Shown: positions 26,826 through 35,596, counted from the stretch's first letter. The stretch is DNA of 64,000 nt from UM-FILTER-33-9 sp964530235 (GCA_964530235.1 CAZGYB010000001.1:186001-250000), one strand, 5' to 3'. Translations and numbers: made by a program. Notes: generated from the letters alone by a model not told the origin.

Positions 26826-27638
26826 TCAAGTAGATATGTGATCATTAATCATTTTGATCAGCCCAGATTTCTCCTTTTTAAAACCCAGTATATAAAAGTT
26901 ATCAAAGTTGAAGACAAAGTTCATAAGTGGTTTAGCACCGGTTTCAGTGCTTACTACAGATTCATGCTTCAACTGTTCAAGTAGTTTTTTTGCCACCAAT
27001 TTTTTGTCTATACACCTCCTAATATTAAATTCATTAGCCTTTTTTAAAAAGTACACCTTTCCTATTTTATATCGTTGCGATTGTTTTTTAACCCACGATT
27101 CTTTTTCAATATAGGTTGTCTGATAAGCGTAATATTCTTTTTTTTCTCTCACAATAATAACGCTGTCGTCTCCAAAAGCTTCGAACTTATCTTTTAGCAG
27201 TTTTATTACTGTCGATTTGCCCGCACCTGATTTTCCAGTAAAAATAAAGGCTTTATCCCGAACAATATTTGATGACGCATGAAGAATAAAACCGTCTTTT
27301 TTTTTCAATAGGGTTTCCATTACTTTGTTTAAAATCATTTGAAACTGCCTCAAACTGATGTGATAAAACGTATAGATAGTATGATTTGTTTTTTGATGAT
27401 AAAAATTTATATACGTTATCAAAGATTTTTTATCCATTAACGTATGCGCTTTATAATGATCGATAAACTTAATATGAAAATCTGCCGTGACTCTTTTGGA
27501 ATTTAAAAATACAAACCCTGTAAGTAATCTTGCAATCATGCGAGGAAAAGTGTTTATTTGACGATTGCTCCTAGGTTCGTAAAAGGTAAGTTTTATTACA
27601 AAACCTGCCATCTTCAGAAACAATATTTTATTAGGCAT
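26826..27638 (-). CDS. HprK-like kinase 2 (peptide-modification type)
   Basis: 270 residues, paralogue of the kinase at 25.1 kb. It has F-I-L-H-A-S at 117-122, the P-loop G-K-S-G-A-G-K-S-T at 135-143, and F-G-D-D-S with D157/D158. It follows precursor 2 in the same direction, 45 bases after its stop, whereas kinase 1 faces its precursor. The ATG at 27638 matches the N-terminus of kinase 1; the frame also opens from a TTG at 27683. A TATAAT at 27675-27680 (reverse strand) in the gap could give the kinase its own transcript with a short leader. Confidence 0.82.
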   Translation of the reverse strand: MPNKILFLKMAGFVIKLTFYEPRSNRQINTFPRMIARLLTGFVFLNSKRVTADFHIKFIDHYKAHTLMDKKSLITYINFYHQKTNHTIYTFYHISLRQFQMILNKVMETLLKKKDGFILHASSNIVRDKAFIFTGKSGAGKSTVIKLLKDKFEAFGDDSVIIVREKKEYYAYQTTYIEKESWVKKQSQRYKIGKVYFLKKANEFNIRRCIDKKLVAKKLLEQLKHESVVSTETGAKPLMNFVFNFDNFYILGFKKEKSGLIKMINDHIST

Positions 27639-27683
27639 CAATAAATATTTGGATAAATGAAGTCTTTGTGTATTATTATACAA

Positions 27684-27893
27684 TCAACATGCAGTATTAC
27701 AACTACTTCTACACTCTAATTGGGAATTGCAGTAACAGCAACCAGGGCCGGTGGAAGTTCCGTCACAAGATACACAACCTTGCGCTAAAAAGCTTTCGCT
27801 TGCTAAGTCTAGCAAACTATTGATTGAAAAAAAATTATTTTTTATTTTGCTCGTAGTGATACGAGGTTTTTTATAGATTCGAAACCCTTTCAT
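27684..27893 (-). CDS. Candidate RiPP precursor peptide 2 (Cys-rich core)
   Basis: 69 residues. The putative leader has Y7-K-K-P10 and N20-F-F-S-I-N25, with the same 13-residue Y-to-N distance as in precursor 1, and ends F-L-A-Q-G at 35-39. The putative core (40-69) holds eight cysteines (40, 43, 52, 53, 55, 61, 65, 69) with Gly, Ser and Thr. The ATG at 27893 comes 5 bases after the stop of the membrane-anchored protein; an upstream TTG at 27956 is less likely. Shared leader with a different core supports a RiPP precursor. It ends in Cys, not Ser, so a terminal-Ser phosphorylation like that of paeninodin would not apply. Confidence 0.72.
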   Translation of the reverse strand: MKGFRIYKKPRITTSKIKNNFFSINSLLDLASESFLAQGCVSCDGTSTGPGCCYCNSQLECRSSCNTAC

Positions 27894-27898
27894 TGATG

Positions 27899-28414
27899 TT
27901 AATCTGAATAGTAAACAATGTAGATTTTGGGGTTTTGTATATCTTTGAGATCCCAAACTACTTTTTCTGATATTTTTTGTCCTTTTTTAATATCTGTATA
28001 AACTGCATCGTGCGCTACATTTCCTGAGCTAACTCTTAAAACAAGTAAATTTTTAACGTTTGTTAACGGAACCTCAATAACCTTTTCTCCATCAGCGTTT
28101 ATAATGTCAGTAACCATTTGGTTTGTCTGCTCATTCCTTCTGATTTCACCGGCAAATCCGGTTGTTTCAATCGTAACAAAAGCTTTCTGATTATTTTTCT
28201 TTTCTAGACCGGCTAACACATTGTACATATTCTTAATATCTTCACTCTTATACATTGGATCTTTTGCTTTATTTGCTTTGAAAAATATTTCTGGATTTGT
28301 TTCTGGTGGAGGTGGAATACGAGACTTCTTAAGCGAGGAAGTATAAATAAGAAATCCGAGCTCACCAACAATAACAAGAAGTAATGTGGCCACCAATATT
28401 TTCATGAGTTTCAT
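27899..28414 (-). CDS. Membrane-anchored accessory protein of cassette 2
   Basis: 171 residues with an N-terminal hydrophobic anchor (I-L-V-A-T-L-L-L-V-I-V-G-E-L-G-F-L-I-Y), a Pro-rich linker and a soluble beta domain ending Y-T-D-I-K-K-G-Q-K-I followed by V-V-W-D. Order and ending resemble the 26.1 kb protein, although the overall identity looks low. Its stop is 5 bases before the precursor 2 start, so they are cotranscribed. TATACT-like boxes lie about 30 bases upstream of the ATG. The function is unknown. Confidence 0.68.
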   Translation of the reverse strand: MKLMKILVATLLLVIVGELGFLIYTSSLKKSRIPPPPETNPEIFFKANKAKDPMYKSEDIKNMYNVLAGLEKKNNQKAFVTIETTGFAGEIRRNEQTNQMVTDIINADGEKVIEVPLTNVKNLLVLRVSSGNVAHDAVYTDIKKGQKISEKVVWDLKDIQNPKIYIVYYSD

Positions 28415-28584
28415 AAAGATTTGAGTGATGTATATTGCTTATAAGTATACACTGATGTGACTAAAATCAATTCCATTTTTATGGATTTGCATACTCCAAA
28501 ATTGCTCTTGCTCGAAATTCTTCTTGTATCAAGAGACATATTTTTATATAGTATGTCGAACTTAAATGATTGTTTCAAGTACTT

Positions 28585-30435
28585 ATGTGCGGAATAAATG
28601 GAATTAAAACTGCGGCGATAACTCAACAGCACTTTCGTGCAGTCCAACTGATGAATAAACAGCTTCACAGCAGAGGACCGGATACTAGTGGAGTTTTTGC
28701 TTCTCCGACAACTTTACTGGGACACACGCTCCTTGCAATCAACGGCTCTGTAGATCGTTCAACACAACCGGCGGAGATTGAAAATATAGTGATCATACTG
28801 AACGGTGAGATATATAATTATCGCTCGTATCAGCGGATACTGAAAAACAAACACTCTTTTACTCCGCAAAATGAGACAGAAACACTGATTAGCCTATATC
28901 TTGAGTATGGAGAAAGTTTTTTGAATAAGATTGATGGAGAATTTGCTTTTGCCTTATACGATAAGGCTAAAGATAAACTCATCTTGGCTGTAGACCATCT
29001 CGGAATTAAGCCCTTATATTACCATTTCTCAAATGAATCATTAATTTTTTCATCTCAGATCAACAGCTTGCTTAAGTCAAAACTCATTCAGAAACTGTTC
29101 AACGATGAAGGTCTTTATGACTGCTTCACTCTTGGTTCCTGTTTAAATCAAAAAACTTTATTCTGGGGAATTAGTAAATTAACCGGCGGAAACTATTTGA
29201 CTTTTACTCATAAACTAGGAATCATTCCCTATTTTTCGTTATCCGAGTATAACAACACAATAGTAAAGAAAAAAACAAGTAGTATGGAAAAGCTCAAGAC
29301 AACCATTGAACATTCTATAACCACCAGATCTTATAGTAATACCAAAATTGGAATAAGTCTTAGCGGAGGGGTGGATTCAAGTATTTTAGCCTGGTATGTA
29401 TCAAAACGGAGACCAGACACCCACCTTCTAAGCCTCGACCTTAAAAAATACTACCCTAAAATAAAAGACAGTGAATATCAACAGTCAGCTGCAAATACTA
29501 TCGGGCTCGGCTTAACAAGAATTATCCCCGATATTGCAAAACCGGCAGACATTGTTGAAAAGATTCTTTCCTTTATGGATGACTTTGCTTTCCATCCCAT
29601 CATTTACGCATTGTATTTTTTATATCAAGCAACGAACAAACTTAATATTCGAGTCTTGCTTTCTGGAGACGGAATGGATGAACTGTTTCTTGGGTATTCT
29701 TATTACCCTGCTTTATCCAAATTGATCAAAAGCAACAACAAATTTTTACTGTTCAACCGAATGAGAGCGAAAAAAGAGGTAAATCCCATTCATCATGGTA
29801 TTTATTCAAACTTTCTCCATGACAACCACTTGTTCTACAGCAACCACTTTTACCTTGATCAGACGATTAAATCGTTCTTGTTCAAGAATATTGATTGTCC
29901 GCCAACAGAACAGCGCATCAGTCAATATCTCGCACATTTTTCCCATTTGGATTACTTGAATCAATGCATGATCGGTGAGTTGAGTTTTAAGTTCAGACAG
30001 TTATTCACTATTGTTGACCGAATTGCTTCTAACCAGCACATTGAAAGCCGGTTCCCTTACTTAAGCAAAGAAATGATTCACGCATCTTTGACAACACCTT
30101 CTTCGGAAAAAATTCAAAATAACTCAGGGAAATATGTTGTTAAAAAAATAGCGCAGTCAATCTTTTCTCGTTCCTTTGCCTTTCGTCAAAAAGACGGGCT
30201 TACGTTTTCAATAAAGTTTTTTCTCAAAAAGCATAAAATCCACTTGTTAAATGAGATATTGAATAAAAACGTGTTAATTAAAAACGGATACTTTTCTAGA
30301 AACTATATACAACTTATTTTCCTTCAGATTTTAAAAAATGACAACTTAACATCCAACGAGGAGTTTTTGATCTTTTTCTTTTTATGGTTTGACTTTTACT
30401 TTCAGAATAAAAATTTGTTAAACTATCTCGATTAG
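28585..30435 (+). CDS. Asparagine synthetase (AsnB) family amidotransferase/cyclase-like protein
   Basis: 616 residues. The N-terminal class II amidotransferase domain has C2 directly after the start (which fixes the ATG at 28585, not the TTG at 28570), R-G-P-D at 30-33 and N-G-E at 73-75. The ATP domain has S-G-G-V-D-S-S and L-S-G-D-G-M-D-E-L. Odd point: the position matching the glutamine-binding Arg49 of E. coli AsnB is Leu49, and the Asp98 position is Glu, so glutamine use may be weak or lost. In lasso-peptide clusters an AsnB relative closes the ring. Housekeeping asparagine synthesis or glycan amidation are alternatives. Confidence 0.85.
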   Translation: MCGINGIKTAAITQQHFRAVQLMNKQLHSRGPDTSGVFASPTTLLGHTLLAINGSVDRSTQPAEIENIVIILNGEIYNYRSYQRILKNKHSFTPQNETETLISLYLEYGESFLNKIDGEFAFALYDKAKDKLILAVDHLGIKPLYYHFSNESLIFSSQINSLLKSKLIQKLFNDEGLYDCFTLGSCLNQKTLFWGISKLTGGNYLTFTHKLGIIPYFSLSEYNNTIVKKKTSSMEKLKTTIEHSITTRSYSNTKIGISLSGGVDSSILAWYVSKRRPDTHLLSLDLKKYYPKIKDSEYQQSAANTIGLGLTRIIPDIAKPADIVEKILSFMDDFAFHPIIYALYFLYQATNKLNIRVLLSGDGMDELFLGYSYYPALSKLIKSNNKFLLFNRMRAKKEVNPIHHGIYSNFLHDNHLFYSNHFYLDQTIKSFLFKNIDCPPTEQRISQYLAHFSHLDYLNQCMIGELSFKFRQLFTIVDRIASNQHIESRFPYLSKEMIHASLTTPSSEKIQNNSGKYVVKKIAQSIFSRSFAFRQKDGLTFSIKFFLKKHKIHLLNEILNKNVLIKNGYFSRNYIQLIFLQILKNDNLTSNEEFLIFFFLWFDFYFQNKNLLNYLD

Positions 30436-30549
30436 CAAACAATAATCTGGGAAGTTTTGCTCACTTTTTTCAATCTTTTACATTACGCTCCCCCCCTCAA
30501 AACCCCCCTTCGTCACAATGAGCGAGACTTGGGAAAAGTACATACGCTT

Positions 30550-32259
30550 TTACTGATTTCTTTCAAAATACGCCTTTAATATATCCCGCGCAATGGGAGC
30601 TGCTATATCAGATCCCTGCCCTCCTTCTTCTACCAAAACCGTTATAGAAATCTCAGGTTTTTCAAACGGAGCAAAAACAGTAAACCAGGCATGAGATTTG
30701 CCGGATTTCGCGTGTGATTCCGCAGTGCCGGTTTTACATCCGGTTTCGATTTTTGTCCAGTATGCAGGATCACGATCCATACTCGCTTCAACTGAGGCGA
30801 TTTTTTCTTTTGGTGTTTCCTGAATTTTCTTCATTTGAAGCTCAACATTTTTGAATTTAAAATTAAATAATGGCCAGCCGGTGCCGCCCGGCTCACATGC
30901 TTTTTTCATCCCCTGTCGGATAATACTAAGATTATTTTTCGCAATGGGAAGCTGAATACATGAAGGTGTTTCGTTTTTCAAAAACCGAGGAATGCAAAGC
31001 TTGCCCTCATTTGCAAACACCGCAGAGGCGCGCGCCATCTGAAGAGGAGTGACTAATGTGTATCCCTGACCAATCGAAAAATTATAGGTATCTCCCAAAT
31101 ACCATTTTTCTTTCAACACCTCTTCTTTCCAGAATGCTGACGGAATAAGCCCTTCGGACTGTTCGAACAGAAAAGGAATTCGTACACCAAGACCAAACTT
31201 TTCAGACCAATCTCGAATCCCCTGAGCACCAAGCGCTTCACCCGCTTTATAAAAATAAATGTCATTAGACCGTTGCAGTGCTTTCACCATATCCACCATC
31301 CCATCTGTTTTTCCATACTGCAGAAAATACCAATTCCCGAATGTGAGCGGACCAGCTTTTATCTGACCAGTGTCTTCAACCATAGTTTTTTCATTTATTT
31401 TTCCGCTCTCCAACACACCAGCAGCCACAATCGTTTTATAAATAGAGCCGGGAGGATATACTCCTTCGGTTGCACGGTTAAACAGGGGTTTTTCTTTGTC
31501 GGTGAAATAGGAAGCAACATCCGTTGAGGCGTTTTCAAATTTCTGCGTATTAAAACTGGGGGTGGAAGAGAGAAGAAGTACGTGTCCGGTGCTCGGATTC
31601 ATCCCAACTACAGCAGCACGTTTATCCCTTATCAATTCGTGCGCCTTTTTCTGCAGTTCAAGGTCAAGGGCAAGTTGGATCTGTAAACCGTTTTTTGGCG
31701 GAATTACTGCAACCGTATTCACATACCTTCCTCCCGCATCAACCTCAACCAATTTTTTTCCATTTTTCCCCCGGAGTTCACATTCGTACATTCTTTCAAT
31801 ACCCCGTTTTCCGGTCTTGTCACCGAAATCAAGATGGTTCAAACACATATCATTTTGTAAGTCTTTTTTGTCTGCAATCTGCCGATAACCAACCAAATGT
31901 GCTGTCTCTTCGGGAGCATAGTAGTTTCTTTTTGAAATAATCCGTTCGGCGGTTTGATCCATATCCCCTTGCGAACTTTCAACAACGATAAATCCTTTTC
32001 TATCTATAATGCTTCCTCTTTTTGCTTCAATAACAATCTCTTTTACCCGATTTTCCTCAGAAAGACGCCGGTAGTAGTCACCCTTCACAACCGACAACTG
32101 AAAAAGGCGTAGGACAAATAAAACCAGGACAGTAATTACAGTAAAAACATATACTCCAAGCAAAAAAGACCGATCCATACGCTGTTTTTTCCCGAATGAA
32201 ATGTCTTGCAGACGGGCTCGGTGTATGGGAACAAGTTGTTTTTTAAATAGTCTTTTCAT
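30550..32259 (-). CDS. mrdA: Penicillin-binding protein 2 (peptidoglycan transpeptidase)
   Basis: Cross-links peptidoglycan during elongation. 569 residues from the ATG at 32259: a membrane anchor (S-F-L-L-G-V-Y-V-F-T-V-I-T-V-L-V), the pedestal motif A-K-R-G-S-I-I-D-R-K-G, then the transpeptidase motifs S-I-Y-K (SxxK), S-N-D (SxN) and K-T-G-T. The open frame runs a further 59 residues upstream, but that part has no family match. A TATAAT lies 15 bases before the ATG. No RodA is next to it in this window. It is divergent from the phosphoglycerate mutase gene. Confidence 0.93.
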   Translation of the reverse strand: MKRLFKKQLVPIHRARLQDISFGKKQRMDRSFLLGVYVFTVITVLVLFVLRLFQLSVVKGDYYRRLSEENRVKEIVIEAKRGSIIDRKGFIVVESSQGDMDQTAERIISKRNYYAPEETAHLVGYRQIADKKDLQNDMCLNHLDFGDKTGKRGIERMYECELRGKNGKKLVEVDAGGRYVNTVAVIPPKNGLQIQLALDLELQKKAHELIRDKRAAVVGMNPSTGHVLLLSSTPSFNTQKFENASTDVASYFTDKEKPLFNRATEGVYPPGSIYKTIVAAGVLESGKINEKTMVEDTGQIKAGPLTFGNWYFLQYGKTDGMVDMVKALQRSNDIYFYKAGEALGAQGIRDWSEKFGLGVRIPFLFEQSEGLIPSAFWKEEVLKEKWYLGDTYNFSIGQGYTLVTPLQMARASAVFANEGKLCIPRFLKNETPSCIQLPIAKNNLSIIRQGMKKACEPGGTGWPLFNFKFKNVELQMKKIQETPKEKIASVEASMDRDPAYWTKIETGCKTGTAESHAKSGKSHAWFTVFAPFEKPEISITVLVEEGGQGSDIAAPIARDILKAYFERNQ

Positions 32260-32329
32260 TTTGCTCTGTATCTGATTATAATAGATGAACGGGGTGGAGC
32301 GATAATTATCCGTTTTACTCGCATATCTT

Positions 32330-33067
32330 ATGAGCAAAGTTGTTATTGTTCGACATGGAGTTACGGAATGGTCAGACCGGTTTACCGGATGGACCGATAT
32401 TGACCTACTTCCCGTAGGAACAGAAGCCGTTCGCACTTACGCTGAAGTTTTGAAAAAAGAAGGTTTTTCTTTTGATGTCGGATACACCTCTTACTTAAAA
32501 CGCGCAATCAAAACCATTTTTGCGGTACTTGACGTCATGGATCTGCTTTGGATTCCTGTTGTGAAAAGCTGGAAATTAAACGAACGCCACTATGGAGCGC
32601 TTCAAGGACTAAACAAAGCCGAAACAGTTGAAAAGTACGGGAATGATATGGTTGCCCAATGGAGAAGGGGTTATGCAACTGCACCGCCACCGCTTGAGCT
32701 TCAAGATCCGCGGCACCCATCGCGTGACATCAAATATGCACATATCCCCCGTCAAGACCTCCCTTCAAGCGAATCACTGCAGGATACCTACAATCGTACG
32801 ATTCCCTACTGGAAGTCTGAGATTGAGCCGTTGCTTACACAGGAAAAACAAATTTTACTCTCCGCACATCATAACTCGCTTCGTTCAATAGTCAAGTATC
32901 TGGACAATCTGTCAGATCAGGAAATTGTAAATGTAAATATTCCATATTGTATTCCCCTCGTCTATGAGTTCGATGCCACCGCCAAACCTACAAAACACTA
33001 CTATCTTGCTCCGGACACCGAAGTGCAACGGGTGATCGAAAGCATTAAAAATCAGACAAAAAAATAA
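32330..33067 (+). CDS. gpmA: 2,3-bisphosphoglycerate-dependent phosphoglycerate mutase
   Basis: Interconverts 3- and 2-phosphoglycerate in lower glycolysis. The catalytic V-R-H-G-V-T-E-W starts at residue 6 and is followed by F-T-G-W-T-D-I-D-L, Y-T-S-Y-L-K-R-A, E-R-H-Y-G-A-L-Q-G and S-A-H-H-N-S-L-R, all diagnostic of the dPGM family. 245 residues, normal length. The ribulose-phosphate epimerase gene starts 2 bases after its stop, so the two form an operon. Confidence 0.95.
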   Translation: MSKVVIVRHGVTEWSDRFTGWTDIDLLPVGTEAVRTYAEVLKKEGFSFDVGYTSYLKRAIKTIFAVLDVMDLLWIPVVKSWKLNERHYGALQGLNKAETVEKYGNDMVAQWRRGYATAPPPLELQDPRHPSRDIKYAHIPRQDLPSSESLQDTYNRTIPYWKSEIEPLLTQEKQILLSAHHNSLRSIVKYLDNLSDQEIVNVNIPYCIPLVYEFDATAKPTKHYYLAPDTEVQRVIESIKNQTKK

Positions 33068-33069
33068 CC

Positions 33070-33756
33070 GTGCAGATAATCCCCAGCGTTCTCGAACACA
33101 GTCCACAAGACTACATAAATCAAATCTCTCGCCTCTCTCCTTATTTCACACATTTTCAGCTCGATATTGCCGATGGTATTTTGGTCCCAAACAAAACCGC
33201 ACCATTGAAAGATATTTTATCTTATCTAACTACTAACTATAAACCACAAACTATGAACTCTTTCGTTTTCGACTTTCACCTCATGTTGACGAATATCACA
33301 ACAAATTTAGGTTTACTGAGAGCCTTAAAAACGAAATTAAGAATTGACACAATACTCATTCATTACGGCGCGCTTGAAACAAAACCATTCGCTCATTATC
33401 TCCAGAATTTTTCCGATTTAGGAGAAATTGGTCTCGTATTGAACCCCGAAGATGAAGTTGAAACTATAAGTCATGAGGTTATATATAGTGATATCCCAGC
33501 AATTCAAATAATGACGGTTATTCCAGGAAAACAAGGAAGTCCTTTTATCGAAAAAATGATCAATAAAATTGGTCAATTACGCAAAATTGGTTATAGGAAT
33601 AAAATAGCAGTAGATGGAGGAGTAAACCCTCATACTCTTAAATTCATGATTCATCAGAAACAAGTTCCCAATATTATCTGTCCTGGAAGTTATTTTACAA
33701 AAGCAAAAGACTACGAACTAAAAGACAGAGTCGTAGAAATGAATTCGATAAGATAA
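33070..33756 (+). CDS. rpe: Ribulose-phosphate 3-epimerase family protein
   Basis: TIM-barrel enzyme of the pentose phosphate pathway interconverting ribulose-5-P and xylulose-5-P. It starts at GTG. Visible signatures are P-S-V-L, H-F-Q-L-D-I-A-D-G (metal-binding His and Asp), F-H-L-M-L, I-M-T-V-I-P-G-K-Q-G and V-D-G-G-V-N, with four metal-ligand positions apparently kept. The sequence is more diverged than a standard Rpe and has a low-complexity insertion near residues 53-63 (encoded around 33228-33262) built from degenerate aact-type repeats. Other phosphate-binding epimerases (AlsE-like) are possible. Confidence 0.82.
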   Translation: MQIIPSVLEHSPQDYINQISRLSPYFTHFQLDIADGILVPNKTAPLKDILSYLTTNYKPQTMNSFVFDFHLMLTNITTNLGLLRALKTKLRIDTILIHYGALETKPFAHYLQNFSDLGEIGLVLNPEDEVETISHEVIYSDIPAIQIMTVIPGKQGSPFIEKMINKIGQLRKIGYRNKIAVDGGVNPHTLKFMIHQKQVPNIICPGSYFTKAKDYELKDRVVEMNSIR

Positions 33757-33887
33757 TAATTTATATACGGGGCGAAGAATACGGATTTTTTTAACTACCA
33801 CTTGCATCGATGAGTTTATTATTGCTATCCAGCTTTTTCGCATTGGCAAGAAAAAAAGACCTATTCAAACCTCATTGAATTATTTTT

Positions 33888-35591
33888 TTAAGGAATCAAA
33901 TTTAATATGAGGCGAAAGTTCTTAAAAAATGCGCCACAATCATCCCATCCCAATTTTCCATCATTGGAGAAGTCTAAGGGAAGCATTTTCTTAAAGGAAA
34001 ACTCATTCTCTCCTTTATGAAACTGAATGAATGTCTGGCGGGGAAGATAGTATGGTTTTAAAAGAACAACCCGATATATTCCTCCAAGAGCGATATTTTG
34101 GATTTTTTCAATTATCCCTTTGCCTTTTCTGACTGAAACTCCCTTTTTCCGGTATACCAGACTTTCATCAGAATCGAATATTTGCAGTTCAAAATCATCA
34201 CCTTCCGATACTATCTTCGGCGCTAAACCAACGCGAAACACAAAACTTGGAAACGGATCAACCACGAGATGCAATGGATTGCTCCGAAGCACAACTGATC
34301 CCTCTTTTTCAAGAATAAGTGAGGCCTGGAATTTTTCAACCGGGTCCTTTGTTTTAACAACAACTGAAAGCTCCGTTTCTTCATGCGGTTTTACCCCGAT
34401 TAAGTCTGGGACAACATACTCGAACGGTGAAGTTTTGCTTGTATCAAACCTCACCCGATATCCCGCGTCACGATCCCAAAACCCTTGGCCTGTGTTGTGA
34501 AGCCGAAATTTAAGCCGATACTGCGAAGAGGCGACAAGTTCAAGGGTACTCGGACCGGATAATACGCCGGATTCATAAATCTCAGGGTCTCCTTTTGACT
34601 TTTGGATCTCCTGAACCGTTTGATACTGTGGATAAAATCCGTCGCCTACCACTTTCCAGGAAAATCCCAAAAACGGGGGGCTTTGATAGCTAAATACAAA
34701 CGGAGTTACCGCTGTTACTTTCCTATCAGGCCCCCAAACCCGTTCATAAGCAATTTTATAATTATCAGCGATTTCGTTCTGACAACTAAGGACTGACAAC
34801 TGACATTTGTTTTCCCATCCTGTTTCGGTTATAAATACCGGAAGATCTTTTTGTACACCCAGTTCTTTTAATAGATTAAGCTCCCATTCATACCCTCGAA
34901 TAGACTTCCTACCCGAATCCCAGGGACTTCCTGAAAATCCTGGGTTGGGATATGAATGTGACGCCCAACCGTCAATATAATTGAATATTGAAGATTGAGC
35001 ATTGATTACTTCTCTCATATACCGCTCTTCGTCCTCATAAACCGGAGGAGAATCTGGTGCCGAAGCATCAAAACCTGCCAACATTACAAAAAAGTCTTTA
35101 TTTTTTTCTTTCAGTTTTTTTGCAAAAGATAGTGCAACGTTCGCATATCCTTCCGGATCAGTTTCTCCACCCCACTCCTGCCCATGGTTCGGTTCGTTGA
35201 ACAAAACAATATATCTTTTTTTAACCACCCAAGTTAAACTATCGAGGAAATCTGCCCATTGTTCAGCGTCGTCTGCTTCAGGTCGGCGCCATACTTCACC
35301 TTGAGGTTGTGTAGCAAGACGGATAATTGGAATAAGACGATGCTCACGAAGTTTTTCAAAAATATCCTGCCATTTGCGTTTATCACGGTCATTTTCCTGG
35401 ACAACCAAAGTAACATACCCATAATCACCGCCGTTTGAATTGACAAGCTCTGCGGTCTTTTTTATATCATCCTCTGTCGGCTGTAAAAGAGACATGCCGA
35501 ATTTATTGTTTTGCGTTTCATTTTCATCTGCATAAACAGGCCACGCAAATATCAATAAAAGAAAGGCGAACAAGATGAGTTTCCTTTTCAT
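33888..35591 (-). CDS. Secreted glycosidase-like TIM-barrel protein (GH clan A-like)
   Basis: 567 residues with a cleavable signal peptide (K-L-I-L-F-A-F-L-L-L-I-F-A-W-P-V-Y-A-D). The first 320 mature residues fit a clan A (beta/alpha)8 hydrolase: a candidate acid/base in L-F-N-E-P-N-H-G, A-S-H-S-Y-P in the middle and a candidate nucleophile in F-I-T-E-T-G-W. A C-terminal beta region follows (Fn3 or CARDB-like). The substrate is unknown. The ATG at 35591 is at the signal peptide, 5 bases after the dCMP deaminase stop, so they are cotranscribed. A short repeat-derived insert (about 34770-34806) sits just after the nucleophile strand. Confidence 0.78.
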   Translation of the reverse strand: MKRKLILFAFLLLIFAWPVYADENETQNNKFGMSLLQPTEDDIKKTAELVNSNGGDYGYVTLVVQENDRDKRKWQDIFEKLREHRLIPIIRLATQPQGEVWRRPEADDAEQWADFLDSLTWVVKKRYIVLFNEPNHGQEWGGETDPEGYANVALSFAKKLKEKNKDFFVMLAGFDASAPDSPPVYEDEERYMREVINAQSSIFNYIDGWASHSYPNPGFSGSPWDSGRKSIRGYEWELNLLKELGVQKDLPVFITETGWENKCQLSVLSCQNEIADNYKIAYERVWGPDRKVTAVTPFVFSYQSPPFLGFSWKVVGDGFYPQYQTVQEIQKSKGDPEIYESGVLSGPSTLELVASSQYRLKFRLHNTGQGFWDRDAGYRVRFDTSKTSPFEYVVPDLIGVKPHEETELSVVVKTKDPVEKFQASLILEKEGSVVLRSNPLHLVVDPFPSFVFRVGLAPKIVSEGDDFELQIFDSDESLVYRKKGVSVRKGKGIIEKIQNIALGGIYRVVLLKPYYLPRQTFIQFHKGENEFSFKKMLPLDFSNDGKLGWDDCGAFFKNFRLILNLIP

Positions 35592-35596
35592 GGGGT

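Noticed and set aside
25133..27638. Genuine HPr kinase/phosphorylase regulating a PTS
   Set aside because: No HPr, EI or PTS permease is in view; the N-terminal domains differ from HprK, and two copies flank precursor peptides.
25948..27893. Classical lasso peptide precursors
   Set aside because: The YxxP leader and the neighbouring enzymes fit, but the cores are Cys-rich, there is no typical Thr at the leader end, ring Asp/Glu at position 7-9 is uncertain (a Glu at core position 9 is possible only in precursor 1 if the core starts at Gly40), and no B2 protease is visible.
28411..28668. 85-residue reverse-strand ORF before the cassette 2 membrane protein
   Set aside because: It covers the start of the AsnB-family gene in the opposite direction, has no recognisable pattern and its composition looks like a shadow frame.
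30481..30549. C-rich stretch and a gtcacaatgagcgagac segment after the AsnB-family gene
   Set aside because: It could be a decayed repeat or weak terminator, but no convincing hairpin with a T-tract could be drawn.
32260..32436. N-terminal extension of PBP2
   Set aside because: The extra 59 residues have no family match and precede the membrane anchor by too much; the region holds the divergent promoters of PBP2 and phosphoglycerate mutase.
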